A DNA stretch of 45,810 nucleotides from a virus: the IMG/VR virus record IMGVR_UViG_3300025098_000085, positions 1 through 45,810 of that record; one strand, given 5' to 3'. Shown one piece after another: positions 23,971 to 31,621 of the stretch. Under the pieces are notes generated by a model that did not search any database, was not told where the DNA came from, and saw only the letters and a program-made list of their open reading frames with translations. Numbering within the stretch: position 1 is the first letter of the stretch; each line of letters begins with the position of its first letter. Position numbers and translations under genes: made by a program.

Positions 23971-26553
23971 TTAAGCCCTCCTATAGAAACGTGGTGTATA
24001 CTGCCCTTCCCACATCATAGCATTAACTGCAACAGGAAACGGTGAATTGTTAAACATTTTTAATCTAAAATTTTCTGTACGTTGATGGATGGGAATAGTA
24101 AATACGTTTTCATTATCAAGGGGTACATCATTAGCTAGATACGTGTTAGCCTCAATTGTAGGTTGCACGCTAAACCAGTCTTGAATGAAGAACCTAATCT
24201 TTGCATTGTTAGCTGGGGCTGAGTTGAAGACAATAGTTGTGTCGTTACTAAAACTAAATCCAGTTTGGTTGACACCGTTAACAGTCACCTTAACATCAGA
24301 CCTATCTACATAATCCAGGTCACTCTTGTTAAACGTATAAGTAGTAGTGGAGCCATCACCAGTAAACTCAAGTTCAAAGGGTAGTCTGCCAGTCTGCTGT
24401 ACTTTAAAGCTCATCATACCAGACAAACCAACAGAAAATTTCATACGTGCTACAGTAAGGTTAGCAGTAAAATCTGTTACCTTGGGGTCTGGTCTGAAGT
24501 AAGTTCTAGGTAATTCAACATCTAAGTTGTATTTAAAGCCTACAATAACATCAGATGCAACGCTACTTAAATCTTTGTTAGCTACACTAAAGAAAGGACC
24601 GGTGCCATCACTGCCACGTTCTGGTGTAACAGTAAAACCTGATTCAACAAATGAACCAGAACTTGTATTACCTTTAATTACAATAACAGGTGTCAAGGTA
24701 GAGACATCATTGTAAGGCAGGTAGCACTTAGAAATTTTAGTAGTTGCATCATAAACAACACTAGAAGCAGTTGCATACAAATCTACACTAGGATTAACCT
24801 TTTGACCCTGGTTGTTCACAATAATAGCTTGCTCAGGGCTTTGACTAAGTGCAGCTTTAGACAGTACAAATTGATTACCTTGCTTGGTAACAGCGTACAT
24901 ATCATCAGAATTAGTCTCGATAAATTGTACAGTACCAGGCATTAACCAGCTTGTCCAAGCTTCCATTAAATTTTCCTTACCATCATTATAATACCGAAAG
25001 ATAAAGACCTCGTTTGATGACTGACCAGATGCTGCAATCATTGAGTTTTGTGGGCTAGAAATCATCTGATCAATATCAGGTGAAATCCACTCTTTTACAA
25101 TCCTTGATAAATCCAGGACCTGGGGGTTATCTTGCTGGCCCCTAGTGACCATACTAAATATACGAGAGTAACCAGGTGTTTTAGTAATAAAGTTGAGATT
25201 AGTACCCACATCAACAGGTTCGATGTTTCGATCCATCTCATAATTAGAAAGCGCTCGAATAGTAGCCAATGCAGGCGTAAGCACACCAGCATCAGCAAAC
25301 ATCAGAAACTGTTGGTTTTCTGAAAACAGAACCACACCCTGAGCTGTAGGTAATGCAGCGTGTAAAGCAGTAGGTTTGATGGACGAGCAGCTAATATCAA
25401 TAGGGTCTGATTCAATAGTAGTCTGTGCTGACTTAAAATAAAAGTTATAAAAGTCACCAGATTGACTCATGATTACGTTGTCCTTAGACAAGAAACCTAG
25501 TCTATTGCTATTAAAGAATCCAGCGGTAATCTTTTCATCTACAAAACTGGGATGTGAGTTAGTCTCATCATCACCAACCAAGCGGTCTTCATATGTAATT
25601 TTTTGAAAGACAAATGTATTTACAGCAGTGTTGATAAGCTCGTGAGGTAAAGTAGAGTTATTAAGACCAGGTGATACACCAGGATCCCTAGTCTCCTCCC
25701 AATAACCTTCACCCGACACACCGTCATGTGCTACAAATTTTGCCCAGTATGTATCAGCACTAGAGTTAGTGTTGACAATTTTTACAATACGGTTGTGCAC
25801 TGATTTAAAAGGCAGCTCCCCAACGCTAGCTACTTCATCCTCAACTGCTGTCAAGCCTTTGTTATCAAGACCACCTTGAGCATGGATGTCCATAGCAATA
25901 GTGCTGCTAAGCTCCAAAGAGTTAGCTAGTTTAGTGACAGTTATCTGAGCATGATCACCTGACATACCATTAATACTGGATTCTAATTGAGTTAGAATTG
26001 TATTAACGTCAGCAGAACTAGGAGTTGTATAACTAGCAGTTTGGGTCGATCCATTAATTGTAATCTCAATTGTATAGGTAGTTGAAGAAGTTACATACTG
26101 AACCTCAACACTTGCCGCACGGTGAGCATTAAAAGTAGGGGTTGCCTGTGCAGTTACAGTAACACTACTATTAATAACAATAGAAGTATCCTGTACGGTG
26201 ATAATTTTGTAGTTAGTCTTAGCACCACTCAGATATGCCTGAGAGCCAGTACCGTACGTAACAGTACAAGCAACACCACTAACTGCGTTCCAAATGCTAA
26301 TTGCATTTCCTTTGATGACACCTACGTATTCTTCGTCGTCATCACGTTTAATATAGAACCACTTACCATCATCATAAGTAGTACCAGTTCCCAGGTTAAC
26401 GATATGCTTAAAACCCGGTCGTTTAGTTAGACCATATGTTGCATCAGGAAATCCGTTGTAGCACTCACGGACCTGGCCTGGCATCATTTTGTCATCTGAT
26501 TGTTTGGATACGCCACCAAGGTAGCTATTGATCCGTTGAGTAACTGCAACCAT
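23971..26553 (-). CDS. Tail tubular protein B (T7 gp12-like)
   Basis: 860 aa. The N-terminus (INSYLGGVSKQSDDKMMPG, then R-E-C-Y-N-G-F-P-D) and the V-A-R-M-K-F and T-F-N-K-S segments match nozzle proteins of podovirus tails. The C-terminus P-F-P-V-A-V-N-A-M-M-W-E-G-Q-Y-T-P-R is typical. It forms the tail nozzle to which fibres attach. It carries near 690-770 a segment (FTGDGSTTTYTFNKSD) echoing the fibre N-terminal domain (FTGNGSTTNYSF). Confidence 0.9.
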   Translation of the reverse strand: MVAVTQRINSYLGGVSKQSDDKMMPGQVRECYNGFPDATYGLTKRPGFKHIVNLGTGTTYDDGKWFYIKRDDDEEYVGVIKGNAISIWNAVSGVACTVTYGTGSQAYLSGAKTNYKIITVQDTSIVINSSVTVTAQATPTFNAHRAASVEVQYVTSSTTYTIEITINGSTQTASYTTPSSADVNTILTQLESSINGMSGDHAQITVTKLANSLELSSTIAMDIHAQGGLDNKGLTAVEDEVASVGELPFKSVHNRIVKIVNTNSSADTYWAKFVAHDGVSGEGYWEETRDPGVSPGLNNSTLPHELINTAVNTFVFQKITYEDRLVGDDETNSHPSFVDEKITAGFFNSNRLGFLSKDNVIMSQSGDFYNFYFKSAQTTIESDPIDISCSSIKPTALHAALPTAQGVVLFSENQQFLMFADAGVLTPALATIRALSNYEMDRNIEPVDVGTNLNFITKTPGYSRIFSMVTRGQQDNPQVLDLSRIVKEWISPDIDQMISSPQNSMIAASGQSSNEVFIFRYYNDGKENLMEAWTSWLMPGTVQFIETNSDDMYAVTKQGNQFVLSKAALSQSPEQAIIVNNQGQKVNPSVDLYATASSVVYDATTKISKCYLPYNDVSTLTPVIVIKGNTSSGSFVESGFTVTPERGSDGTGPFFSVANKDLSSVASDVIVGFKYNLDVELPRTYFRPDPKVTDFTANLTVARMKFSVGLSGMMSFKVQQTGRLPFELEFTGDGSTTTYTFNKSDLDYVDRSDVKVTVNGVNQTGFSFSNDTTIVFNSAPANNAKIRFFIQDWFSVQPTIEANTYLANDVPLDNENVFTIPIHQRTENFRLKMFNNSPFPVAVNAMMWEGQYTPRFYRRA

Positions 26554-27168
26554 TTATCGATAAAGTGCGTTGTACGGTTTGTAACTTGTGTATCTATTAG
26601 TGTTACCGGAGTGACCAAAGTATGTATAGTCACTTTGATTACACTCATACTCCATTGCCATAGCTCTAGTAAAAGCTTCTTTTTGTTGTAGGATTTGGTA
26701 TTGGTTACCGTCTCCAACAATACGACTAGAAACAACAGTAGCAGCGCGGGCTGTAATGAAGTCAGCAATAGGTACAGGGAGATCAACCCAGTCAAACAAC
26801 CAGGTGATGTCGCACTCTACCTTCTCAGTAAACGTATAGGTATGATTAGCTTTGTCATAAAGTTTACCATTACGTCTGATTACATCTTTATCCATATTAG
26901 CAGCGTTGCGTGTTAGGTCAAGCTGCAACATATTATTAGGGATAAGGATTTCGTTATTATTGTCAGGAGTCATGTCGTAATGAAACTCCTTATTAAATGA
27001 CCATCCCTCAGCCTGTACTTCCCTAGAGACTTCGAGTAAAGTCTGATAGGCAATCGCAACGTCCGGGTTGGTTTGATCTAGGGTAGTAACAGGTGCTTGA
27101 CCACATGACTGCAAAATTTGATTTACTGCAGGAAGCTCCTGTGTTGCATTAGTGGTAGGAAATGTCAT
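26554..27168 (-). CDS. Tail tubular protein A (T7 gp11-like)
   Basis: 204 aa. L-P-A-V-N-Q-I-L-Q-S-C-G-Q-A-P-V near the N-terminus, the E-V-Q-A-E-G-W-S-F-N segment and the C-terminal Y-T-S-Y-K-P are hallmarks of gatekeeper proteins that join portal and nozzle. The ATG lies directly after a repeat element (27169-27188), which itself follows the capsid terminator, so translation initiates near the beginning of any transcript made there. Confidence 0.9.
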   Translation of the reverse strand: MTFPTTNATQELPAVNQILQSCGQAPVTTLDQTNPDVAIAYQTLLEVSREVQAEGWSFNKEFHYDMTPDNNNEILIPNNMLQLDLTRNAANMDKDVIRRNGKLYDKANHTYTFTEKVECDITWLFDWVDLPVPIADFITARAATVVSSRIVGDGNQYQILQQKEAFTRAMAMEYECNQSDYTYFGHSGNTNRYTSYKPYNALYR

Positions 27169-27188
27169 TGATTCTCATTCTCAATAAG
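27169..27188. repeat. Third 20-bp element, upstream of tail tube A
   Basis: TGATTCTCATTCTCAATAAG shares 17 of 20 positions, and its last 14 bases exactly, with 2711-2730. It occupies the gap between the capsid terminator and the ATG of the tail tube A gene. It is less palindromic than the other two copies. Confidence 0.6.
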
Positions 27189-27193
27189 GAATT

Positions 27194-27222
27194 AAAAAAA
27201 AGGAGCCCCCGAAGAGGCTCCC
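27194..27222 (-). terminator. Intrinsic terminator after the capsid gene
   Basis: Minus strand: GGAGCC, 8-nt loop, GGCTCC (27202-27207 with 27216-27221), then eight T. It sits just after the major capsid gene, the same place as T-phi of T7, and would set capsid mRNA above tail mRNA. Confidence 0.85.
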
Positions 27223-27231
27223 AGATAAATA

Positions 27232-28356
27232 TCAGAATGCAGAAGGTGCAGTAGCACCCACGTACAGCTCAACAGCTGCAGCAGGGTTCAGATAGTCTGC
27301 ACCACAGGCCAAGCGGCCGAGCATCACGTCGCCTTGGTAGACCACGGACACGTCGCCACTGGTGACTTGCACCTGAGGACCGATGGCTTCGACCATACCG
27401 GCTGCTTCCTTTTGGAAGATCAGACCGCAGGACTTGGAGCCAACTTCAGCAGCAGTACCGTAATCATTGTTGATACCAGTAGAAGCGCCAGAAGCGTCTT
27501 CCATGGTTTCACCAACGAAGGAACCGGTGTTACCAGGATCGACCTGACCGGTGGTACCGCCATACTTGGTACCGTAGTTGCCCAGGAACGGGATGTTCAT
27601 AGACTTGTAGATCTTGATACCAGCGATCTCAATGATACCGTTACCACCTTGCAGTGCGGTACCTTGAGCATCACGGTTCACAAGACCGTTAGATCCAACA
27701 GCTTGGATCAGTTCATAGTATTGACGGGGGTTGAGGACAGCAACACGGCCATCGCTAGAGACACCCTTTTCGTCAAGAGCAGCAGCTGCATCATAGAATG
27801 CAGCAACCAGGTTAGCGGAGTTGTAAGCGTCAGAATCGTTAGTGGTAGAACCCACACGAATCTGAGTACCACCCGGCTCAACATAGTTAGTAGCAGACAC
27901 AGGGGAAGCCTGACGTGCACCGCGTGCAACAGCACGGAATGCAAGACGGTCATACTTTTCTGCCAGAGCATAGCCGATTTTACGGCTGATCTCCGAACGC
28001 AGATCGTAGTGAGCCAGAACTTCGTCCAGTTCATACACGAATGCGGAGCTAATCAGAAGGTCATCAATAGTGATGGTCTTCTCAGCCACCGGAGGTGCGC
28101 CATTGCTATCACCCAGGATGCTGTTTCCAGGAGTATGGAACTCAGACTTGGTACGACCCGTGTAGATGAACTGCAAAGATTTGCCGTTCTTCAAGGTACG
28201 CTTCATAATCAGATCACGAGCGATCGTGTTATGCTGGAAGCCTTTGAACATCTCGCCACTAAAGAGCTTGAGGTACAGGGCGCGCTTATCACCAGATAGG
28301 TTAGCTTGACCCAGCTGAGTAAGCTGAGTCGGGTTTACAGAAGATTGAAAAGCCAT
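27232..28356 (-). CDS. Major capsid protein (T7 gp10-like)
   Basis: 374 aa. The N-terminal arm is followed by Y-L-K-L-F-S-G-E-M-F-K-G-F and G-K-S-L-Q-F-I-Y-T-G-R, then E-K-T-I-T-I-D-D-L-L and the A-E-K-Y-D-R-L helix, all typical of T7-group HK97-fold shells. The A-G-I-K-I-Y-K-S-M-N-I-P segment is the P-domain strand. High GC3 and optimal-looking codons contrast with the neighbours and fit high expression. It is preceded by a 130-bp leader and followed by a terminator. Confidence 0.95.
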   Translation of the reverse strand: MAFQSSVNPTQLTQLGQANLSGDKRALYLKLFSGEMFKGFQHNTIARDLIMKRTLKNGKSLQFIYTGRTKSEFHTPGNSILGDSNGAPPVAEKTITIDDLLISSAFVYELDEVLAHYDLRSEISRKIGYALAEKYDRLAFRAVARGARQASPVSATNYVEPGGTQIRVGSTTNDSDAYNSANLVAAFYDAAAALDEKGVSSDGRVAVLNPRQYYELIQAVGSNGLVNRDAQGTALQGGNGIIEIAGIKIYKSMNIPFLGNYGTKYGGTTGQVDPGNTGSFVGETMEDASGASTGINNDYGTAAEVGSKSCGLIFQKEAAGMVEAIGPQVQVTSGDVSVVYQGDVMLGRLACGADYLNPAAAVELYVGATAPSAF

Positions 28357-28442
28357 TGTATTAGTTAATTAATATGAAACACTACCAATCGATTGATAAA
28401 AAAAATTTTGTGGTAAAAATTCTAAGGTCTTCTACCAAACCG

Positions 28443-28475
28443 GTTCGGCAAAGGGTGTCCGCGTACGGGCCAATG
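28443..28475 (-). promoter_or_regulatory. Possible promoter element upstream of capsid gene
   Basis: Minus strand CATTGGCCCGTACGCGG followed by ACACCC. It shares ATTGG and CCCGTA with the Syn5 polymerase promoter (ATTGGGCACCCGTAA) but lacks the 3 bases between them, so it may be a diverged site or chance. A strong late promoter is expected here. Confidence 0.3.
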
Positions 28476-28487
28476 CCAAATACTGAA

Positions 28488-28506
28488 GGGGAGCATTGCA
28501 CTCCCC
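28488..28506 (-). terminator. Hairpin downstream of psbA operon
   Basis: Six-bp GC stem (28488-28493 with 28501-28506) around a 7-nt loop. On the minus strand it is followed by TTCAGTATTT, a weak T-tract, so it is either a leaky terminator or a processing hairpin before the capsid leader. Confidence 0.5.
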
Positions 28507-28523
28507 AGTCCGCTTTTACGGAA

Positions 28524-28631
28524 TCAGTCGATCTCTTTATACACTACACCACGGTAGCGGAGGGCATCAGTATGATAGCGCTCTGCACGCTTTTTCTGTG
28601 ATGCAAGGAAACGAATGAGATTGATAGACAT
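28524..28631 (-). CDS. Small protein with YRGxxY motif (DUF4278-like)
   Basis: 35 aa: starts MSINLIRFLASQKKRAERY and ends L-R-Y-R-G-V-V-Y-K-E-I-D. The YRGxxY motif is typical of short cyanobacterial DUF4278 proteins. A GGAGAA ribosome binding site lies 5-6 nt before the ATG, one of the few clear ones in this region. Found between psbA and the hairpin; possibly taken from the host together with psbA (inference). Confidence 0.6.
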   Translation of the reverse strand: MSINLIRFLASQKKRAERYHTDALRYRGVVYKEID

Positions 28632-28648
28632 AATAGTTCTCCGTAGAC

Positions 28649-28670
28649 CCTAGCCCCGTTCCATGCTAGG
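28649..28670. other. Hairpin between psbA and the YRGxxY ORF
   Basis: CCTAGC (28649-28654) pairs with GCTAGG (28665-28670) around a 10-nt loop. No T-run follows on the minus strand; perhaps an mRNA-stability element at the psbA 3' end. Confidence 0.4.
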
Positions 28671-28708
28671 CAATTATGCGTCCCACTAAAGGGATGAACG
28701 TACGAAGA

Positions 28709-29785
28709 TTAGCCGATTGCCGGAGCAGTCAGCGCCACTGGAGTAGTCTCAGCTGCTGCCAAGTCCAGTGGGAAGTTGTGGGCATTGCGCTCATGCATGA
28801 CTTCCATACCAAGACCAGCTCGGTTAAGGATGTCTGCCCACGTGTTGATCACATGACCATTGTGTACAATTGATTGGTTAAAGTTAAAACCATTCAAGTT
28901 GAAAGCCATGGTAGATACACCAAGAGCAGTAAACCAGATACCAACAACAGGCCAAGCTGCCAAAAAGAAGTGGAGACTACGGCTGTTGTTAAAAGAAGCG
29001 TACTGGAAAATAAGACGACCAAAGTATCCATGAGCTGCAACGATGTTGTAGGTCTCTTCCTCTTGCCCAAACTTGTAACCATAGTTTTGGCTTACTTCCT
29101 CAGTCGTCTCTCTAATAAGACTAGACGTAACCAAGCTTCCGTGCATAGCACTAAACAAGCTCCCACCAAACACGCCGGCAACGCCAAGCATATGGAACGG
29201 ATGCATAAGAATGTTATGTTCAGCCTGGAATACGAACATATAGTTGAAGGTTCCGCTAATACCAAGAGGCATAGCGTCTGAGAAAGATCCTTGACCAAAA
29301 GGGTATACAAGAAAAACAGCAGAAGCGGCGGCAACAGGTGCACTGTATGCCACAAAGATCCAGGGACGCATACCTAGTCTATAACTAAGTTCCCATTCTC
29401 GTCCCATGTAAGCGTAGATACCGATAAGGAAGTGGAAGACAACGAGCTGGAAAGGTCCGCCGTTGTACAGCCATTCATCAAGGGTGGCTGCTTCCCAAAT
29501 TGGGTAGAAGTGGAGGCCAATAGCGTTGCTAGAGGGCACGACGGCACCTGAGATAATATTGTTCCCATACATAAGGGAGCCGGCAACTGGTTCTCTGATT
29601 CCATCGATGTCTACAGGTGGTGCTGCTACGAATGCAGTTACAAAACAAATTGTAGCTGCGAGGAGGGTTGGAATCATAAGGATACCAAACCAACCAACGT
29701 ACAGCCGGTTGTTGGTGCTGGTTACCCAGCGGCAGAACTCCTCCCAAGTGGAGCGGCTCTGTTGTTGTGAAAGAATAGCGGTCAT
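28709..29785 (-). CDS. psbA: Photosystem II D1 protein
   Basis: 358 aa, full length. Five membrane helices and the usual landmarks are visible: N-terminal [13 protein letters not shown], the H-F-L-I-G-I helix, the [11 protein letters not shown] segment with chlorophyll- and iron-binding histidines, and C-terminal [13 protein letters not shown] with the manganese ligands, followed by a normal C-terminal extension to be cleaved. The phage copy replaces damaged host D1 so that photosynthesis continues during infection. It lies just before the capsid gene, as in related cyanopodoviruses, so it is expressed late. Confidence 0.98.
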   Translation of the reverse strand: MTAILSQQQSRSTWEEFCRWVTSTNNRLYVGWFGILMIPTLLAATICFVTAFVAAPPVDIDGIREPVAGSLMYGNNIISGAVVPSSNAIGLHFYPIWEAATLDEWLYNGGPFQLVVFHFLIGIYAYMGREWELSYRLGMRPWIFVAYSAPVAAASAVFLVYPFGQGSFSDAMPLGISGTFNYMFVFQAEHNILMHPFHMLGVAGVFGGSLFSAMHGSLVTSSLIRETTEEVSQNYGYKFGQEEETYNIVAAHGYFGRLIFQYASFNNSRSLHFFLAAWPVVGIWFTALGVSTMAFNLNGFNFNQSIVHNGHVINTWADILNRAGLGMEVMHERNAHNFPLDLAAAETTPVALTAPAIG

Positions 29786-29836
29786 TAAAAAGTGCGGTTA
29801 TGTTTTACAGTCTTATGTATTTGAGCACTTTTATTA

Positions 29837-29869
29837 GGGGCGACCAAGGCTCACATCCAGTGCCGCCCC
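29837..29869. other. GC hairpin upstream of psbA
   Basis: GGGGCG (29837-29842) and CGCCCC (29864-29869) can pair around 21 nt. It sits just after the barrel-protein stop codon and about 50 nt before the psbA start. It is followed by AT-rich DNA but no T-run on the minus strand. Confidence 0.35.
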
Positions 29870-29876
29870 GTCTTTA

Positions 29877-30215
29877 TCAGAAGTTATACTTAGCACCAAT
29901 CTTGGTGCCGTAACCGTTATCATCACCAGTGATGAATGAGACTTCACCATACAGGGACAGGGTTTCAGACACAGAGTAGGAGCCACCGGCCTTACCGGAC
30001 AGCTCAACGTCACCATCTTCACCATCCATTTGGATCAAAGCAGGACCACCCTGGACATACCAGTTAGCACCTTCGTAACCGACGTGAACGTCAGTCACAG
30101 TACCTTGGTAGTCAGAGCCAGTGTAGCCAGAGTTGGCTTCCACGTTTGCGTAGGGACCAGCGATAGCGCCTTGGGCACAGCCGAGGAGGAAACCGGCAGC
30201 AATAATAGATTTCAT
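29877..30215 (-). CDS. Phage-encoded outer-membrane beta-barrel-like protein
   Basis: 112 aa. A signal peptide (MKSIIAAGFLLGCAQGAIAG) is followed by alternating strands with aromatic girdles (YANVEANSGYTGSDYQG, TDVHVGYEGANWYVQGG, ETLSLYGEVSFI) and a final F (IGAKYNF), the usual end of outer-membrane barrels. At about 92 mature residues it could form roughly 8 short strands or part of an oligomeric pore. Located between small basic genes and psbA. A role in altering the host surface or in superinfection exclusion is only a hypothesis. Confidence 0.72.
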   Translation of the reverse strand: MKSIIAAGFLLGCAQGAIAGPYANVEANSGYTGSDYQGTVTDVHVGYEGANWYVQGGPALIQMDGEDGDVELSGKAGGSYSVSETLSLYGEVSFITGDDNGYGTKIGAKYNF

Positions 30216-30231
30216 AATTAATTAATAGGGG

Positions 30232-30384
30232 TTACTTTTTCTTTTTAGCAGTTTTAGCAGATCGTTTGAAGTTAGCAGCGGTAGGAGCACCAGGTGCCCC
30301 AGCCTTACGCATCTTTTCTCCCGATCCTTGTTTGATCCTCATCCTTTTAGCATGGATGTTTGCATAGAGACCACGTTTAGCCAT
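30232..30384 (-). CDS. Small basic protein MAKRGLYANIHAKR type
   Basis: 50 aa. Starts MAKRGLYANIHAKRMRIKQG and continues S-G-E-K-M-R-K-A-G-A-P-G-A-P-T; the tail is KKKK. The pattern K-R-G-L-Y-A-N-I-H-A-K-R is familiar from many cyanophage and other marine phage genomes. No function is known to me; the strong positive charge suggests nucleic acid or capsid interior binding. Confidence 0.75.
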   Translation of the reverse strand: MAKRGLYANIHAKRMRIKQGSGEKMRKAGAPGAPTAANFKRSAKTAKKKK

Positions 30385-30386
30385 AG

Positions 30387-30629
30387 TTAACACTTCCATT
30401 TACGTAGTGCAAGAGCCTTACGGGTGGGCCGTCCCTTGCTGTCTTTCATCGGTCCCTTGACTCCACCCATCCGGGCACAGAAGGACTTCTTTCGTTTACC
30501 ACCACCAGGTTGTGGGGCTTTCAGATTAGAGCCTGTCTCTCTGTTGTATTTAGCACGTCCAGCAGCAGTCAAGCCACCTGACCGTGATTTATGTTTACCG
30601 ATCTTCAAGCTAACTGATGCCTTGCTCAT
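30387..30629 (-). CDS. Small basic DUF6321-like protein
   Basis: 80 aa. G-L-T-A-A-G-R-A-K-Y-N-R-E-T-G-S-N-L-K-A followed by K-R-K-K-S-F-C-A-R-M-G-G-V and a final R-K-W-K-C matches a small basic family common in marine phages. Its ATG overlaps the stop of the upstream micro-ORF (ATGA). Cysteines in the S-F-C-A-R and terminal K-C could bind metal. Function unknown. Confidence 0.75.
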   Translation of the reverse strand: MSKASVSLKIGKHKSRSGGLTAAGRAKYNRETGSNLKAPQPGGGKRKKSFCARMGGVKGPMKDSKGRPTRKALALRKWKC

Positions 30630-30685
30630 TTTTTCTTAGGCGGACGACCTTTCTTTGTACCGTACGTTCCTTTACCTTGTGGCAT
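30626..30685 (-). CDS. Micro-ORF MPQGKGTYGTKKGRPPKKK
   Basis: 19 aa, highly basic. It starts on the TAATG of the hli stop and ends in the ATGA of the next gene, so it is perfectly nested in the translational chain. The G-T-Y-G-T-K-x-G-R-P-P pattern is seen in other marine phages near this place, which argues for a real peptide; AT-hook-like G-R-P-P suggests DNA binding. Confidence 0.6.
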   Translation of the reverse strand: MPQGKGTYGTKKGRPPKKK

Positions 30686-30876
30686 TACCAGACTCCGGGG
30701 ATAATTTGACCAGTGATTGCATAAGCACCGAGAGCCGCCATGATGCCAAGCATAGCAAGACGACCGTTAAGCTTCTCAGCCTTTTCATTGTGGGTTTCAG
30801 TTACATCCATAATTGTCATAGGTGGTTCAATTGCATAGAGGTTCAGACGACCCCGTTCTTCAGTAACAGTAGTCAT
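30685..30876 (-). CDS. hli: High-light-inducible protein
   Basis: 63 aa. The single chlorophyll-binding helix is A-E-K-L-N-G-R-L-A-M-L-G-I-M-A-A-L-G (family ExxNGRxAMxG), ending G-Q-I-I-P-G. Hli proteins bind chlorophyll and carotenoid and protect photosystem II; here they would protect the infected cell together with phage D1. Start overlaps the scaffold stop (TGATG), and the position after scaffold is that seen in P-SSP7-type phages. Confidence 0.96.
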   Translation of the reverse strand: MTTVTEERGRLNLYAIEPPMTIMDVTETHNEKAEKLNGRLAMLGIMAALGAYAITGQIIPGVW

Positions 30877-31619
30877 CAGAATGATACATTAGAGCGATCA
30901 AGCTTACGCATCACATCCTGACGATAAGCTGGGTCGTTATCATAGCGTGGATCAGACATGGCTTGCACAACCTCTGCCTGACTACGGAAAGTACCACCAG
31001 TTCCAGGCGATTTACCTTGAACAAGATTACCTTCCACACCGTTGGAATCACGGTAACGATAGGACAAAGCCTGCACTGCCCAATAAGCAGCAGAAGGATC
31101 ACCCTTCTCCATGATGTCATCATAGGCATCGATCTCTTCGCTAGTCAGGTTTTGACTTGCCCAACCAAGCATCTCATTATACTGCTCGTCACCACCAACA
31201 GCACTTTTTAGACTGTCAGCATACTCTTCTGTCATCTGTGTTTGGTTATTTGACTCCGCTTTGTTACGGTATTCCAAATACATCTGAGCTAGTTCATTTG
31301 GATCTGCCTTTGCAATTTGCTGCAAAGTGTCATCATCATATTGCTCTGATTGAGACTGTTCCCAAAGCTGATCTAGCAGAGATTCAGTAGATGATTCCTC
31401 TTCTGTTTCTTCTGATGGTTCTTCTGTAGGCTGATCACCAAGTTTCTTTTGAAGTTCAAGGTAAGCAGCTTCAAGTTCTTGAGCGTTTTTGTATTTACCA
31501 GCAAGACGCTGCTCTTGCTCTTGCTCCATCTGCTCACCTACTTGGAGAGAATCCTGCTCATCAGCATTAAGCTCTCCAGCGGGTGACTCATCTGGAATCA
31601 TTGACATTACTTCTGCCAT
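30876..31619 (-). CDS. Scaffolding protein (T7 gp9-like)
   Basis: 247 aa, strongly acidic and Gln/Glu rich (DEQDSLQVGEQMEQEQEQ, then EEPSEETEEESSTESLLDQL). Helical core, and a C-terminus with P-R-Y-D-N-D-P-A-Y-R-Q-D-V, a motif typical of scaffold ends that dock to the shell. Lies between portal and capsid genes. Directs shell assembly and leaves before DNA packaging. Confidence 0.88.
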   Translation of the reverse strand: MAEVMSMIPDESPAGELNADEQDSLQVGEQMEQEQEQRLAGKYKNAQELEAAYLELQKKLGDQPTEEPSEETEEESSTESLLDQLWEQSQSEQYDDDTLQQIAKADPNELAQMYLEYRNKAESNNQTQMTEEYADSLKSAVGGDEQYNEMLGWASQNLTSEEIDAYDDIMEKGDPSAAYWAVQALSYRYRDSNGVEGNLVQGKSPGTGGTFRSQAEVVQAMSDPRYDNDPAYRQDVMRKLDRSNVSF

Positions 31620-31621
31620 GT

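Noticed and set aside
27334-28299. 321-codon open frame on the plus strand
   Set aside because: It is exactly antisense to the capsid gene, whose strong codon bias keeps the opposite strand free of stops; the product is compositionally odd and matches nothing.
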